Positions 7,623 through 13,091 of a DNA stretch of 13,091 bases are shown piece by piece. The translations under genes and the position numbers were made by a program. Each line of letters begins with the position of its first letter. The stretch's first letter is position 1. The notes under the pieces are model-generated. The model saw nothing but the letters and a program-made list of their open reading frames with translations. It made no database searches and was not told the DNA's origin. The DNA comes from an uncultured Erysipelotrichaceae bacterium (GTDB lineage: Bacteria; Bacillota_I; Bacilli_A; Erysipelotrichales; Erysipelotrichaceae): contig OMUX01000093.1 in assembly GCA_900314345.1 (NCBI GenBank), forward strand, positions 1-13,091. The letters run 5' to 3'.

Positions 7623-7642
7623 GATCTCAAGAGGAAAAGCCT

Positions 7643-8491
7643 ATGAACATTGCATATGTAACGGACAGCGGCACCGGAATTTCCATGGAGGCGCAGGCAA
7701 AGGACGGGATTCTTTCCCTTCCCCTGCAGATCACGGACGGAACGTCCACATGGCAGGACATGGAGACCCTGGACAAGAATGACTGCATTCATCTTCTGGA
7801 ACAGGGCAAGGTGCTGAAGACCTCGCAGCCTTCCCCGGGACTCATGGAGGAAATGTTCTCTTCACTCAAGGCAAACGGCACGGACATGGTCATTGCCGTT
7901 CCGATCTGTCCCGGTCTTTCGGGAACCTCTCAGACGCTGAGCATGATGGCGGAGGAGGCAGGCCTTCCCCTTCTGACCATCAACACGTATACAACCTGTG
8001 TCATCCAGGATTACCTGATCCACAGGATCAAGGAAATGATTGAAGAAGGTGTTCCGGATCTGGAACGGAATGTACGGATCCAGGCCTGTGTGGACTCCTG
8101 TGAAACGATTGTCGTGCCGAAGGATCTCAAGCATCTTGCAAGAGGCGGCCGGCTGACCCCGGGTGCTGCCCATCTTGCCCAGCTTCTCAGAATCGTTCCG
8201 ATCCTGCATCTCAACAAGGAGACAAACGGAAAGATCGATGTCTATGACAAGGTGCTTTCCACCCGCCGGGCATACAGCAGGATCATCGGCCACATGCAGG
8301 AAAAGCCGATTGATTCCTCCTGGCATATTGCCATTGCCCACACCAATGCCATCGATGCAGCACAGGAGATGTACCACAGGGTACAGGAAGCCTTCCCGGA
8401 TGCCGAGACTGAGATCATTGAGCTCTGCAACGTCGTTTCCGCCCAGGCAGGTCTTGGATGTCTTGCCCTGGAATATTTCAGGAAGATCTGA
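7643..8491 (+). CDS. DegV family fatty-acid-binding protein
   Basis: A 282-residue DegV protein. The N-terminus MNIAYVTDSGTGI, the loop TSQPSPG (60-66), CPGLSGTSQT (89-98) and DLKHLARGGRLT (about 161-172) are the family signatures. DegV proteins bind one fatty acid in a deep pocket between two domains. FakB members present it to the FakA kinase for phospholipid synthesis. No fakA-like gene is in this window, so whether this is a FakB or another DegV cannot be said. The ATG is preceded by AAGAGGAAA at a suitable distance. The gene has its own promoter, divergent from dnaE, and its own terminator, so it looks monocistronic. It has no signal peptide or membrane segment and should act in the cytoplasm. 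Confidence 0.92.
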   Translation: MNIAYVTDSGTGISMEAQAKDGILSLPLQITDGTSTWQDMETLDKNDCIHLLEQGKVLKTSQPSPGLMEEMFSSLKANGTDMVIAVPICPGLSGTSQTLSMMAEEAGLPLLTINTYTTCVIQDYLIHRIKEMIEEGVPDLERNVRIQACVDSCETIVVPKDLKHLARGGRLTPGAAHLAQLLRIVPILHLNKETNGKIDVYDKVLSTRRAYSRIIGHMQEKPIDSSWHIAIAHTNAIDAAQEMYHRVQEAFPDAETEIIELCNVVSAQAGLGCLALEYFRKI

Positions 8492-8500
8492 ATCTGACAC

Positions 8501-8531
8501 AGCCGCCGCGGTCATGCACGGCGGCTTTTTC
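8501..8531 (+). terminator. Intrinsic terminator of degV
   Basis: AGCCGCCG (8501-8508) pairs perfectly with CGGCGGCT (8519-8526) over a 10-base loop, followed by a TTTTT run. It lies 10 bases after the degV stop codon. Confidence 0.9.
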
Positions 8532-8545
8532 CTTTCCCTTATTTA

Positions 8546-8573
8546 TGGTATGATGAGACGGTTCTGAAAGAGG
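8546..8573 (+). promoter_or_regulatory. Extended -10 promoter and ribosome binding site of the PBP gene
   Basis: TGGTATGAT (8546-8554) is an extended -10 element (TG-n-TATGAT). The -35 area at 17 bp spacing falls in the T tail of the degV terminator and has no good hexamer, which an extended -10 can tolerate. The ribosome binding site AAGAGGAAA (8568-8576) lies at a normal distance from the ATG at 8583. This places the true gene start at 8583 rather than downstream of the in-frame stop. Confidence 0.6.
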
Positions 8574-8582
8574 AAATATCCA

Positions 8583-8798
8583 ATGGCAGATGAAAACAGG
8601 AAAAACAATGATGGAAGGATCAGCTTTCCGGACCTTCCGGATGTGAATAAGAAAGAGGAGGCTGCTCCGGCGGTATCAGACAATGAAACACCGGCAGTGA
8701 TCTCTGAAGAAGAGGCAAGGCGTGTGAACAAACCTGCCGTTGTCTCCGCAGAGGAAGTGGATGATACCCTCTCCATTCCCGTGATCCATACCGAGTAA
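8583..8798 (+). CDS. N-terminal tail fragment of the class A PBP, cut off by an in-frame TAA
   Basis: A 71-residue hydrophilic reading frame (MADENRKNNDGRISFPDLPD onward, ending SIPVIHTE) rich in Glu, Lys, Ala, Pro and Val. It has the promoter and strong ribosome binding site of the transcription unit. Its frame is the same as that of the PBP downstream, and no other stop codon follows it in that frame until 11787. The 60 bases between its TAA and the next possible start still read as protein-like sequence (QKKLDQETSRKYTWDTIEET). I therefore read this as the first part of the PBP cytoplasmic tail, separated by a nonsense codon, and not as an independent gene. If the TAA is real, this peptide alone would have no evident function. 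Confidence 0.7.
   Translation: MADENRKNNDGRISFPDLPDVNKKEEAAPAVSDNETPAVISEEEARRVNKPAVVSAEEVDDTLSIPVIHTE
8796..8798 (+). other. In-frame TAA within the PBP gene (codon 72)
   Basis: The codon series reads GAG TAA CAG AAG AAG CTG. One base change would turn CAA, GAA or AAA into TAA. TAA also ends dnaE and the lipoprotein gene in this window, so it is a normal stop here. It may be a true nonsense mutation, a base-calling error or a readthrough site; the sequence alone cannot decide. Confidence 0.85.
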
Positions 8799-8858
8799 CA
8801 GAAGAAGCTGGATCAGGAAACTTCCAGAAAATATACGTGGGACACGATCGAAGAAACC

Positions 8859-11789
8859 GTGGTCTCTTCCAGCGAAGGAAAGAAGAAGGAAGAAGCACCT
8901 GCGGTGAAGAAGGCAGAGCCCGCTCCGGTTCACAGGGAGCCTGCACAGGAAAAGAAGACGGTCAGTGAAGCACCGAAGCCGTCCGTGAAGAAGCATGAGG
9001 AAAAGAAGAGCCGCAGGGCTGAGGATCCGGATGCGACGAAGATCTATACCGCAAGGCATGAGGATCCGGAGGTTGTGCTGAAAAAGGACAAGGAACGGAA
9101 GAAGCGTCTGAAGAAACAGAGACGCCTGAAGATCTGGACCGGCATCCTGTGTGCCTTCGTCATCCTGTATCTGATCGTTGGTGCGGTGGGTCTGACGATT
9201 GTCAACCGCATGACCAGCAATGCCCCCGCCCTGGATGTCACGGACTTTATCAGTGAAGAGTCCTCGAAGATCTATGACGACCAGGGACAGATCATTACGG
9301 AAGTCGGCGTCCTGCTGCGTGAGAATGTCGCGTACGACCAGCTGCCGGAGTCGGTGGTGGATGCCTTCCTTTCCGTTGAAGACAGCCGCTTCTTCACCCA
9401 CTTCGGGTTCGATATCCCGCGTTTCACCATGGCGGCGATCCAGAACCTGAAGTCGCATGATTTCTCCCAGGGCGGCAGTACGTTCACAATGCAGTTAGTC
9501 AAGAACACATACTTCACAACGGATGCCACAGCAACATCCTTCGGAAGCGAACGTGCCAAGTCCATTGAGTACAAGGTCCAGCAGATCTACCTGGCTATCA
9601 AGCTGGAGAGGCTTCTTTCCAAGAAGGAGATCTTCCAGCTGTACCTCAACAGGCTGAACTTCGGCGGCAACATCCGCGGCATTCAGAGAGCCAGCCAGTA
9701 TTACTTCGGCAAGGATGTCACGGATCTGACATTGCCGGAATCGGCAATGCTTGCAGGTATTATCAACCTGCCCAACCGCTACAATCCATATGCATATCTG
9801 GACTATGGCACGGAGCGAAGAAACGAAGTGCTCTACCAGATGTACAACCATGGCTATATTGATGAAACGGAATATAACCTTGCCAAGGCCATCAAGGTGG
9901 AAGACCTGCTGGTCGGTGAACAGCGCAAGGCAACGGAAGACAGTGAATACCAGTCCTATCTTGATGTTGTTCTGAATGAAGTCACCGCCATGACCGGAAC
10001 GGATCCTACGGTCAAGGGCATGGAAATATACACCTACCTCAACAGGGACATGCAGCAGCAGGTGGAGGACATTGAAAACGGCAACGTCTCCAACGTATAC
10101 TTCCCGGATGATCTGATGCAGTGTGCCATAATCTCCGTTGATAACCGCACCGGTGCCATCGTGGCCATCGGCGGCGGCAGGAATTATGACGGTGCACGTC
10201 TTCTGAACCGTGCAACGATGAACTACAAGCAGCCGGGATCCAGTGTCAAGCCGGTACTCTCCTATGCCCTGGCATTTGAGTATCTTGGCTATTCATTGGA
10301 TGAGGTCCTTGTGGACAAGCCGATCACCTACCCTCTTGAATCCAGGGTGCTGGTCAACTTCAACGGCAGGTATGCCGGTGATGTCTCCATCAAGGATGCG
10401 GTCGGCGATTCCCTGAACATTCCGGCGATCCTGACGCTGGAGAAGGTACTGGACAAGGTCGGCCAGGAAAAGGTAGTCTCCTATCTGAACTCCATCGGCT
10501 TCTCCCATGTCAACAACGATAACTTCCACTACTCCTATGCCATCGGCGGCACATCGTTTGAAACAACGGTTGAAGAGCTTGCCGGCGCCCATGCAATGCT
10601 GATCAACGGCGGCGTATACAACAAGCCGCATACCATTGAGAAGATCGTCATGAGCAAGGACGGCACGGAGTACTACCCGGAGGATCAGAACAAACAGGTG
10701 CTTTCCTCCGGCAGTGCATGGCTTGCCTGCCAGCTGGAATACAATGCTGTCTTCGGCAACTATTCAAGCTACCTGCGTCTGTTGAGAAGCGACTACCCTG
10801 TCTATGCCAAGACCGGTACCACCGACTGGGGACAGGATGGTCTGCCGTACGGTATCCCGGAAGGCGTCATGAAGGACAAGTGGATGGTCAGCAATACCAG
10901 TCATTTCACCAATGCGGTATGGGTTGGCTATGACCAGGCCATTGCCGGCAAGGACTGCTACTTCAACAGCTACAAGTCATCGCTCAATATCCCCGGCAAC
11001 ATCCAGAGAACCCTGCTGGACAAGGAAGCAGAGCTCTTCGGGGCACCGGAGGAGATCGCAAGACCAAGCGATGTCGAGGATGTCACATATGTCTATGGCA
11101 CCTACCCGCATGTCAAGGTCGAAGACTGGATGACACCGGGTGTAGGCATCACTTCCCAGGTAAGCACGGCAGGACTCAAGTCGCAGCCGTTGATCACCGC
11201 TGCAGAATACAACACGTATCTTGCACAGCAGAACAGCGGTCTGCAGCTGAGTGCCCAGTATGACGGCACCGGTTCCATGAAGATCATGTGGAGTTCGGAA
11301 GGCGGACCATGTTCCGGGTCCCGTGATATCTCCCTGCATGATCCATACAATGATATTGAGGCTTACGGTGCCTGCCTTGCCGATCTCAACTGGCTGGTGA
11401 CCGGAGGATCAGGCTATTGGGCAACGGTGACCGTGGATGGCAATGTGGTCAATCAGCTGACCAGCGCCACCAGTGCATGGACCGGCTATGTCGGTGAGCT
11501 GTATGGAAACGTACAGGTCTGCGGCGGTGCCGGAGGAAGCGATACCGGTGAAAGCAGCTGTGTTGTGGCAAGCTATACGGACAATGTATATGGCGGTGAA
11601 GGATACTGGGACGAAGCAACCCAGACATGGATCGTCACCTCCACGACAAAGACCGGCGGCTACTACGACACTGCAGGCAACTGGATCGATGATCCGAACT
11701 TTGATTCCAGCCAGTACGGAAGCTGGGATGCCAACGGCAACTGGATCGGAAGCGGCTGGTGGAACACAGACGGCTACCACATGAGCTGA
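8859..11789 (+). CDS. Class A penicillin-binding protein (GT51 glycosyltransferase + transpeptidase), main part
   Basis: Builds peptidoglycan glycan strands and cross-links at the membrane. Numbered from the ATG at 8583, the whole frame has 1068 codons: Lys/Glu-rich cytoplasmic tail (1-183, TAA at 72), membrane segment (about 184-208), GT51 domain with motif I EDSRFFTHFG (Glu266) and motif II GGSTFTMQ, and transpeptidase motifs SSVK (Ser553), SLN (610-612) and KTG (743-745). After about 825 comes an extension with four Cys and a C-terminal aromatic repeat. GT51 motif III, usually RKxxE, reads YKVQQ (9570-9584), lacking the usual Arg and Glu. The start is uncertain: 8859 is the first GTG after the TAA, with little ribosome binding site; a GTG at 8904 has GGAAG 11 bases upstream. 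All enzymatic parts lie downstream, so a restart product could still work. It is also possible that the gene is simply intact and the TAA an error. Confidence 0.9.
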   Translation: MVSSSEGKKKEEAPAVKKAEPAPVHREPAQEKKTVSEAPKPSVKKHEEKKSRRAEDPDATKIYTARHEDPEVVLKKDKERKKRLKKQRRLKIWTGILCAFVILYLIVGAVGLTIVNRMTSNAPALDVTDFISEESSKIYDDQGQIITEVGVLLRENVAYDQLPESVVDAFLSVEDSRFFTHFGFDIPRFTMAAIQNLKSHDFSQGGSTFTMQLVKNTYFTTDATATSFGSERAKSIEYKVQQIYLAIKLERLLSKKEIFQLYLNRLNFGGNIRGIQRASQYYFGKDVTDLTLPESAMLAGIINLPNRYNPYAYLDYGTERRNEVLYQMYNHGYIDETEYNLAKAIKVEDLLVGEQRKATEDSEYQSYLDVVLNEVTAMTGTDPTVKGMEIYTYLNRDMQQQVEDIENGNVSNVYFPDDLMQCAIISVDNRTGAIVAIGGGRNYDGARLLNRATMNYKQPGSSVKPVLSYALAFEYLGYSLDEVLVDKPITYPLESRVLVNFNGRYAGDVSIKDAVGDSLNIPAILTLEKVLDKVGQEKVVSYLNSIGFSHVNNDNFHYSYAIGGTSFETTVEELAGAHAMLINGGVYNKPHTIEKIVMSKDGTEYYPEDQNKQVLSSGSAWLACQLEYNAVFGNYSSYLRLLRSDYPVYAKTGTTDWGQDGLPYGIPEGVMKDKWMVSNTSHFTNAVWVGYDQAIAGKDCYFNSYKSSLNIPGNIQRTLLDKEAELFGAPEEIARPSDVEDVTYVYGTYPHVKVEDWMTPGVGITSQVSTAGLKSQPLITAAEYNTYLAQQNSGLQLSAQYDGTGSMKIMWSSEGGPCSGSRDISLHDPYNDIEAYGACLADLNWLVTGGSGYWATVTVDGNVVNQLTSATSAWTGYVGELYGNVQVCGGAGGSDTGESSCVVASYTDNVYGGEGYWDEATQTWIVTSTTKTGGYYDTAGNWIDDPNFDSSQYGSWDANGNWIGSGWWNTDGYHMS
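11601..11786 (+). repeat. Aromatic repeat at the PBP C-terminus
   Basis: Four imperfect units start at 11601, 11658, 11718 and 11754: GYWDEATQTWIV, GYYDTAGNWIDD, GSWDANGNWIGS and GWWNTDGYHMS. The shared pattern is G-x-[WY]-[DN]-x-x-G/T-x-[WY]. Thirteen bases (GGCAACTGGATCG) are identical in units 2 and 3, suggesting recent duplication. Such Trp/Tyr/Gly repeats resemble wall- or carbohydrate-binding motifs, but no named family is assigned. Confidence 0.6.
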
Positions 11790-11803
11790 CAATGATTCAC
11801 TCC

Positions 11804-11829
11804 AAGGGGACTGCGGTCCCCTTTTCTTC
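11804..11829 (+). terminator. Intrinsic terminator of the PBP gene
   Basis: AAGGGGAC (11804-11811) pairs perfectly with GTCCCCTT (11816-11823) over a TGCG loop, followed by TTCTTCT. It begins 14 bases after the PBP stop codon. Confidence 0.85.
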
Positions 11830-11844
11830 TGCCTGAAAGCGCAG

Positions 11845-11873
11845 AAAAAAAACAGGAAGCTTCAGTCTTCCTG
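11845..11873 (-). terminator. Intrinsic terminator of the der-gpsA unit, overlapping the gpsA stop
   Basis: On the minus strand CAGGAAG (11873-11867) pairs with CTTCCTG (11859-11853) over a 7-base loop, then eight T residues (11852-11845). The gpsA TGA (11864-11862) lies inside the loop, so the last codons of the gene form one arm of the hairpin. Confidence 0.85.
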
Positions 11874-12854
11874 CTTGAGATCCCTGTGCATTAATTCCGT
11901 GATGGCAGAAGTCGGGTTCTTTCCTTCATACAGCACTGCATATACCTGATCGGTGATCGGCATGGAGATGTTTCTCCGGTGTGCCTCTTCATAGACGATC
12001 CTGCAGGCAAAGATGCCTTCCACGGTCTTTGTATTCTCCTTGAGGAACTGTTCGGCACTGTCTGCCTTGCCGATGGCAAGACCGGCCATGAAGTTCCTGG
12101 AGTGGTGTGAGGTACAGGTAACGATCAGATCCCCTACCCCGTCCAGACCAAGGTATGTTTCCTTCCTGCCGCCCATGGCCACGCCGAAGCGGCTCATCTC
12201 GGCAAGACCTCTGGTCATGAGTGCCGCCCTTGCATTGTCCCCCTGGCCGATGCCTGTCAGGATGCCTGAGGCAATGGCCATGATGTTCTTCACGGCAACA
12301 CCGATCTCTGCACCGACAACATCGTCATTGGTGTAGACACGGAAATAGTTGTTGGAGAACATGTGCTGGACAAGCTGTGCAGCTTCCTGATTGTCAGAGA
12401 CGGCATTGACTGCGGTCAGAAGACGCTGGATCACTTCTTCTGCATGGCTCGGACCGATCAATGAAACAACCGCTCTGAGCTTGTCTTCCGGCATGGCTTC
12501 CTTGATGACAACGGAGAGACGCTTGTGGCTTGCAGGATGGAAGCCCTTGGCTACATTGATGACAATGACCGGTTCATCAATGTAAGGAAGTGCCTGCAGC
12601 AGCACGGATTCCATCGCAATGGAAGGCACTGCCAATAACAGACACCCGCATCCCCTGATACAGGAGATATCGGCATATGCATGCAGGCCATGGTTGATCT
12701 CGGTGTCGAAGTAGCGGCTGTTGTGATGGTTCAGGTTGATGTCATTGACTTCTTCCGGACTTTTTCCGTAGAGGATCACATCCTCGCCGTTGTCACACAG
12801 GATCTGTGCCAGGGCTGTGCCCCAGCTGCCTGTTCCAAGCACTGCTGTCTTCAT
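11862..12854 (-). CDS. gpsA: Glycerol-3-phosphate dehydrogenase [NAD(P)+]
   Basis: A 330-residue cytoplasmic enzyme that reduces dihydroxyacetone phosphate to sn-glycerol 3-phosphate, the backbone of phospholipids. The Rossmann glycine motif is GTGSWGTALA (7-16). Family signatures are INVAKGF (99-105, Lys103), GPSHAEEV (134-141), the catalytic Lys189 in GVAVKNIMAIASGI, NARAALMTRGLAEM (207-220) and GLDGVGDLIVTC (236-247). Length is normal for the family. The ATG at 12854 overlaps the der stop codon (ATGA), with GAAGG about 8 bases upstream inside the end of der, so translation is coupled. The der-gpsA order is common in Bacillota. The gene converges with the PBP gene, and each has its own terminator in the 72-base gap. 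Confidence 0.97.
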   Translation of the reverse strand: MKTAVLGTGSWGTALAQILCDNGEDVILYGKSPEEVNDINLNHHNSRYFDTEINHGLHAYADISCIRGCGCLLLAVPSIAMESVLLQALPYIDEPVIVINVAKGFHPASHKRLSVVIKEAMPEDKLRAVVSLIGPSHAEEVIQRLLTAVNAVSDNQEAAQLVQHMFSNNYFRVYTNDDVVGAEIGVAVKNIMAIASGILTGIGQGDNARAALMTRGLAEMSRFGVAMGGRKETYLGLDGVGDLIVTCTSHHSRNFMAGLAIGKADSAEQFLKENTKTVEGIFACRIVYEEAHRRNISMPITDQVYAVLYEGKNPTSAITELMHRDLKQED

Positions 12855-13091
12855 TCGCTGACCTTCTTCCTTGCAATGATGCGGATCGGTGATCCTTCAA
12901 AGTCAAACGCTGCCCTGAGGGAATTCTCCAGGAAGCGCTGGTACGTGAAATGCATGAGCTTCGGATCGTTGCAGGAGAACACGAATGTCGGCGGTGCAGC
13001 GGATACCTGGGTCGCATAGTAGATGCGGAACCGCTTGCCGTTTCTTGCCGGTGCCGGGGTTGTGACCTGGGAGTCGGCAACGACTTCATTG
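12851..13091 (-). CDS. der: GTPase Der (EngA), C-terminal KH-like domain, partial at the window edge
   Basis: The last 79 codons of a gene entering from the right edge on the minus strand; the start and both GTPase domains lie outside the window. The peptide begins NEVVADSQVTTPAPARNGKR and continues with FRIYYATQV, PPTFVFSCNDP, FTYQRFLENSLRAAFDFEG, SPIRIIARKK and a final VSE. This matches the C-terminal KH-like domain of Der, an essential double GTPase of 50S ribosome assembly. Within it, PPTF, the NDP turn, the YxRFLENxLR helix and FxFEGxPIRI are characteristic. It overlaps the gpsA ATG by four bases, a common arrangement. The longer open frame at 12793-13089 is an out-of-frame shadow of this gene. 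Confidence 0.95.
   Translation of the reverse strand, partial: NEVVADSQVTTPAPARNGKRFRIYYATQVSAAPPTFVFSCNDPKLMHFTYQRFLENSLRAAFDFEGSPIRIIARKKVSE

Noticed and set aside
6320..7624. 434-codon open frame on the plus strand
   Set aside because: It lies antisense to dnaE, whose motifs are all on the minus strand. It has no ribosome binding site and reads as a shadow with no domain pattern.
8796..8798. Reassigned or specially decoded TAA
   Set aside because: dnaE and the lipoprotein gene end naturally in TAA within this window, and no recoding structure is evident. A mutation or error is simpler.
8676..9458. 260-codon minus-strand open frame across the PBP tail
   Set aside because: It is Leu/Arg-rich, as expected when a Lys/Glu-rich coding strand is read in reverse. 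No start signals are visible.
12793..13089. 98-codon minus-strand frame at the right edge
   Set aside because: It is out of frame with the clear Der C-terminus and gpsA start; its Ser/Arg-rich peptide is a shadow.
1..13091. CRISPR array, tRNA/rRNA genes, insertion sequence, riboswitch or defence system
   Set aside because: No regularly spaced direct repeats, no cloverleaf-like or rRNA-like stretch, no transposase and no long structured leader were found. Gaps between genes are short and accounted for by promoters and terminators.

Overview
This is a chromosomal window of about 50% G+C from a low-GC-lineage Gram-positive bacterium (Bacillota). The evidence is a short DnaE-type polymerase, a DegV protein, a class A penicillin-binding protein with a long charged cytoplasmic tail, GpsA next to Der, strong AGGAGG-like ribosome binding sites and many intrinsic terminators. 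The gene set would suit an Erysipelotrichia-like gut organism, but that is inference. No RNA gene, CRISPR array, insertion sequence or prophage gene was seen.

Layout. Positions 1-211 are intergenic. A lone 85-residue acidic protein (212-469, +) has its own terminator. Facing it is a tightly packed six-gene minus-strand unit, in transcription order: dnaE (7564-4481), an OmpR-type response regulator, its sensor histidine kinase, a TrmN6-like tRNA methyltransferase, a small conserved protein of unknown function and a lipoprotein ending at 504. Most junctions are a few bases or overlaps, so co-transcription is likely. The dnaE start is preceded by a perfect TATAAT placed so that the mRNA would begin at the ATG (a leaderless transcript). 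Its -35 region overlaps that of the divergent degV gene (7643-8491, +).

After the degV terminator comes a class A PBP gene (8583-11789, +). It is interrupted at codon 72 by an in-frame TAA, inside the Lys/Glu-rich cytoplasmic tail. The membrane anchor, GT51 domain, transpeptidase domain and an aromatic-repeat C-terminal extension downstream are intact. In the GT51 domain the usual motif III Arg and Glu read Tyr and Gln. Convergent with it are gpsA (12854-11862, -) and the 3' end of der (13091-12851, -), which overlap by ATGA.

The genes cover replication/repair synthesis (DnaE), signalling (two-component pair), tRNA modification, fatty-acid binding (DegV), wall synthesis (PBP), phospholipid precursor supply (GpsA) and ribosome assembly (Der). 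No defence or other novel system is evident. The points most worth checking are the interrupted PBP gene, its altered GT51 motif, the leaderless dnaE promoter, and the two unknown proteins tied to the two-component system.
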